A stretch of DNA of 15,767 nucleotides, from the NCBI GenBank assembly GCA_014523485.1, contig JAATVK010000064.1, positions 1-15,767 on the forward strand, read 5' to 3'. Positions within the stretch are counted from its first letter, which is position 1. Each line of letters starts with the position of its first letter. The notes beneath the pieces are model-generated. The model saw nothing but the letters and a program-made list of their open reading frames with translations, ran no database searches and was not told the origin of the DNA. Below, one piece after another: positions 15,034 through 15,767 of the stretch. Both the position numbers and the translations under genes were made by a program. This stretch comes from Nitrososphaerales archaeon TH5894. GTDB lineage: Archaea > Thermoproteota > Nitrososphaeria > Nitrososphaerales > Nitrososphaeraceae.

Positions 15034-15354
15034 TTAGGCTTGTCCCAATATAATAATAGCCATAACTATACCATAGATAGCTACTGCTTCGCCTAGTGCT
15101 GTAAATACTAAGGCTTGTGATCGCAAATCAGGTCTTTCACTAATAACCGCTAAACCTGCAGCTCCTACACCACCAATTGCAACACCTGCCCCCAATGCAG
15201 CTAAGCCAAAAGCTAATCCTGCTCCGATGAATTTCATCCCTGCGCTTGCACTCGGTTGTGATTCTTGGGCATAGGATTCACTTGTTAAATAACTTACTGT
15301 AATTAATGCAATAGTTGTTATTAATGCCATGGTCGAAATTGATTTCATTTCCAT
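15034..15354 (-). CDS. atpK: A-type ATP synthase proteolipid (subunit K/c)
   Basis: This is the membrane ring subunit of the archaeal rotary ATP synthase. The 106-residue protein starts with a hydrophobic segment (residues 7-23) and a plausible signal-peptidase site after SYA (27-29), so the mature proteolipid would be about 77 residues. The mature part is a helical hairpin: a Gly/Ala-rich first helix (about 42-70), a polar loop SERPDLR (72-78), and a second helix (about 81-103) carrying the ion-binding Glu89 in ALGEAVAIYG. The lack of a sodium-type ligand set suggests protons as coupling ion, an inference. The ATG at 15354 is used; a second ATG two codons later is possible. A TATA-like TATACATAA on the reverse strand near 15390-15399 suggests a separate promoter. 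It lies downstream of two minus-strand genes at the window edge. Confidence 0.94.
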   Translation of the reverse strand: MEMKSISTMALITTIALITVSYLTSESYAQESQPSASAGMKFIGAGLAFGLAALGAGVAIGGVGAAGLAVISERPDLRSQALVFTALGEAVAIYGIVMAIIILGQA

Positions 15355-15580
15355 AATTTAATTACGTAAGCAAGTTAAAATTTGCCCTATTTATGTATAT
15401 CTAATACTTTTTTACTAAATAAAATATTTAGTGGTTTCTTAGGAATATAATAAATATTTTATTTTTTCAGTATAGTTTAGATCCAAATTTTATAAAAACT
15501 CTATAAAATAATATATATCGTTTAGCCAAGTCTTAAAGAACAATATCGAGTGAATTGATAAGATTTCGAAAAGATGCTAA

Positions 15581-15736
15581 CTATCTCACCATATTTTTTT
15601 TTATTTTATATAATGTCTGTTGCCTTGAGTTTTTAACATCTTCTTTGATTTTGACTATAAAACTTTCGTATTCCTCTTTGAGCTTATCCTTAGAATCTTC
15701 AAAAAGTTTTTCAATTTTTTCAGTATTTATTGTCAT
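15581..15736 (-). CDS. 51-residue charged helical protein
   Basis: From ATG 15736 to TAG 15583-15581 the frame encodes a highly charged peptide (MTINTEKIEKLFEDSKDKL... to ...KKNMVR), likely a single amphipathic or coiled-coil helix. It has an unusually good ribosome binding site for this window (GGAAGG at 15749-15744, seven bases before the ATG). Its ATGA overlaps the stop of the preceding gene, so translation is probably coupled. Its position two genes from atpK and its Glu/Lys helix suggest a small peripheral-stalk-like ATP synthase component, but no family signature proves it. It could also be a truncated remnant of a longer subunit. Confidence 0.57.
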   Translation of the reverse strand: MTINTEKIEKLFEDSKDKLKEEYESFIVKIKEDVKNSRQQTLYKIKKNMVR

Positions 15737-15767
15737 TGGGTTGCCTTCCTTTCTATTACGGCTTTCA
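15733..15767 (-). CDS. 3' end of a gene entering from the right edge
   Basis: Reading leftward from the window edge, an open frame gives ...KAVIERKATQ and a TGA at 15735-15733 that overlaps the ATG of the 51-residue gene (ATGA). The overlap and the ribosome binding site within its last codons support a real operon. It is too short to identify; an ATP synthase subunit is a guess from context. Confidence 0.45.
   Translation of the reverse strand, partial: KAVIERKATQ

Noticed and set aside
1..15767. CRISPR arrays, tRNA or rRNA genes and phage modules
   Set aside because: No regularly spaced repeats, no GC-rich tRNA-like folds and no capsid, portal, terminase or integrase motifs were seen on either strand.

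Overview
The window looks like a chromosomal piece of an AT-rich archaeon of the Nitrososphaerota (Thaumarchaeota), probably the Nitrososphaerales. This is inferred from several things. The tyrosyl-tRNA synthetase is of archaeal type, pyrI is present, and the ATP synthase proteolipid is archaeal-like. Several genes have a TATA-like element about 25-35 bp before the start codon with almost no leader and no Shine-Dalgarno, and there is a polytopic membrane family that I associate with this phylum. No tRNA, rRNA or CRISPR array is visible.

Layout. 1-831: the end of a cobalamin operon, with cobJ on the plus strand. 879-1922: tyrS on the minus strand, convergent with cobJ. 1923-3560: 1.6 kb without an intact gene; it holds a decayed IS6-like DDE transposase (minus strand) and two other degraded or startless reading frames. 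3561-6675: sucC-sucD (succinyl-CoA ligase), then a tiny zinc-ribbon protein and a class I SAM-dependent methyltransferase. 6905-7690: an exported TPR protein (minus) with a near-exact internal duplication. 7984-9607: a small exported sequon-rich protein followed by a ten-helix membrane protein with a cytoplasmic coiled-coil tail. 9608-10655: 1 kb of decayed sequence containing a second remnant of the same transposase family, reaching up to the promoter of the next gene.

10656-13980 is the most interesting block, a signalling neighbourhood. It has a stand-alone CheY-like receiver, a fusion of a RecA/KaiC/RAD55-type ATPase with a class III nucleotidyl cyclase domain on the opposite strand, and a divergently transcribed MinD/ParA-like ATPase. 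The cyclase domain keeps both metal-binding aspartates and the transition-state arginine. It has replaced the adenine-specifying Lys and Asp and the transition-state Asn, so either its substrate differs from that of known cyclases or it is a sensor rather than an enzyme.

14068-15767: a small Cys/His protein (minus), a pyrI without an adjacent pyrB (plus), and then, on the minus strand, the ATP synthase proteolipid (atpK) preceded by a 51-codon charged gene and the 3' end of another gene, probably the edge of the ATP synthase cluster. The operon and cluster assignments at both window edges are inference.
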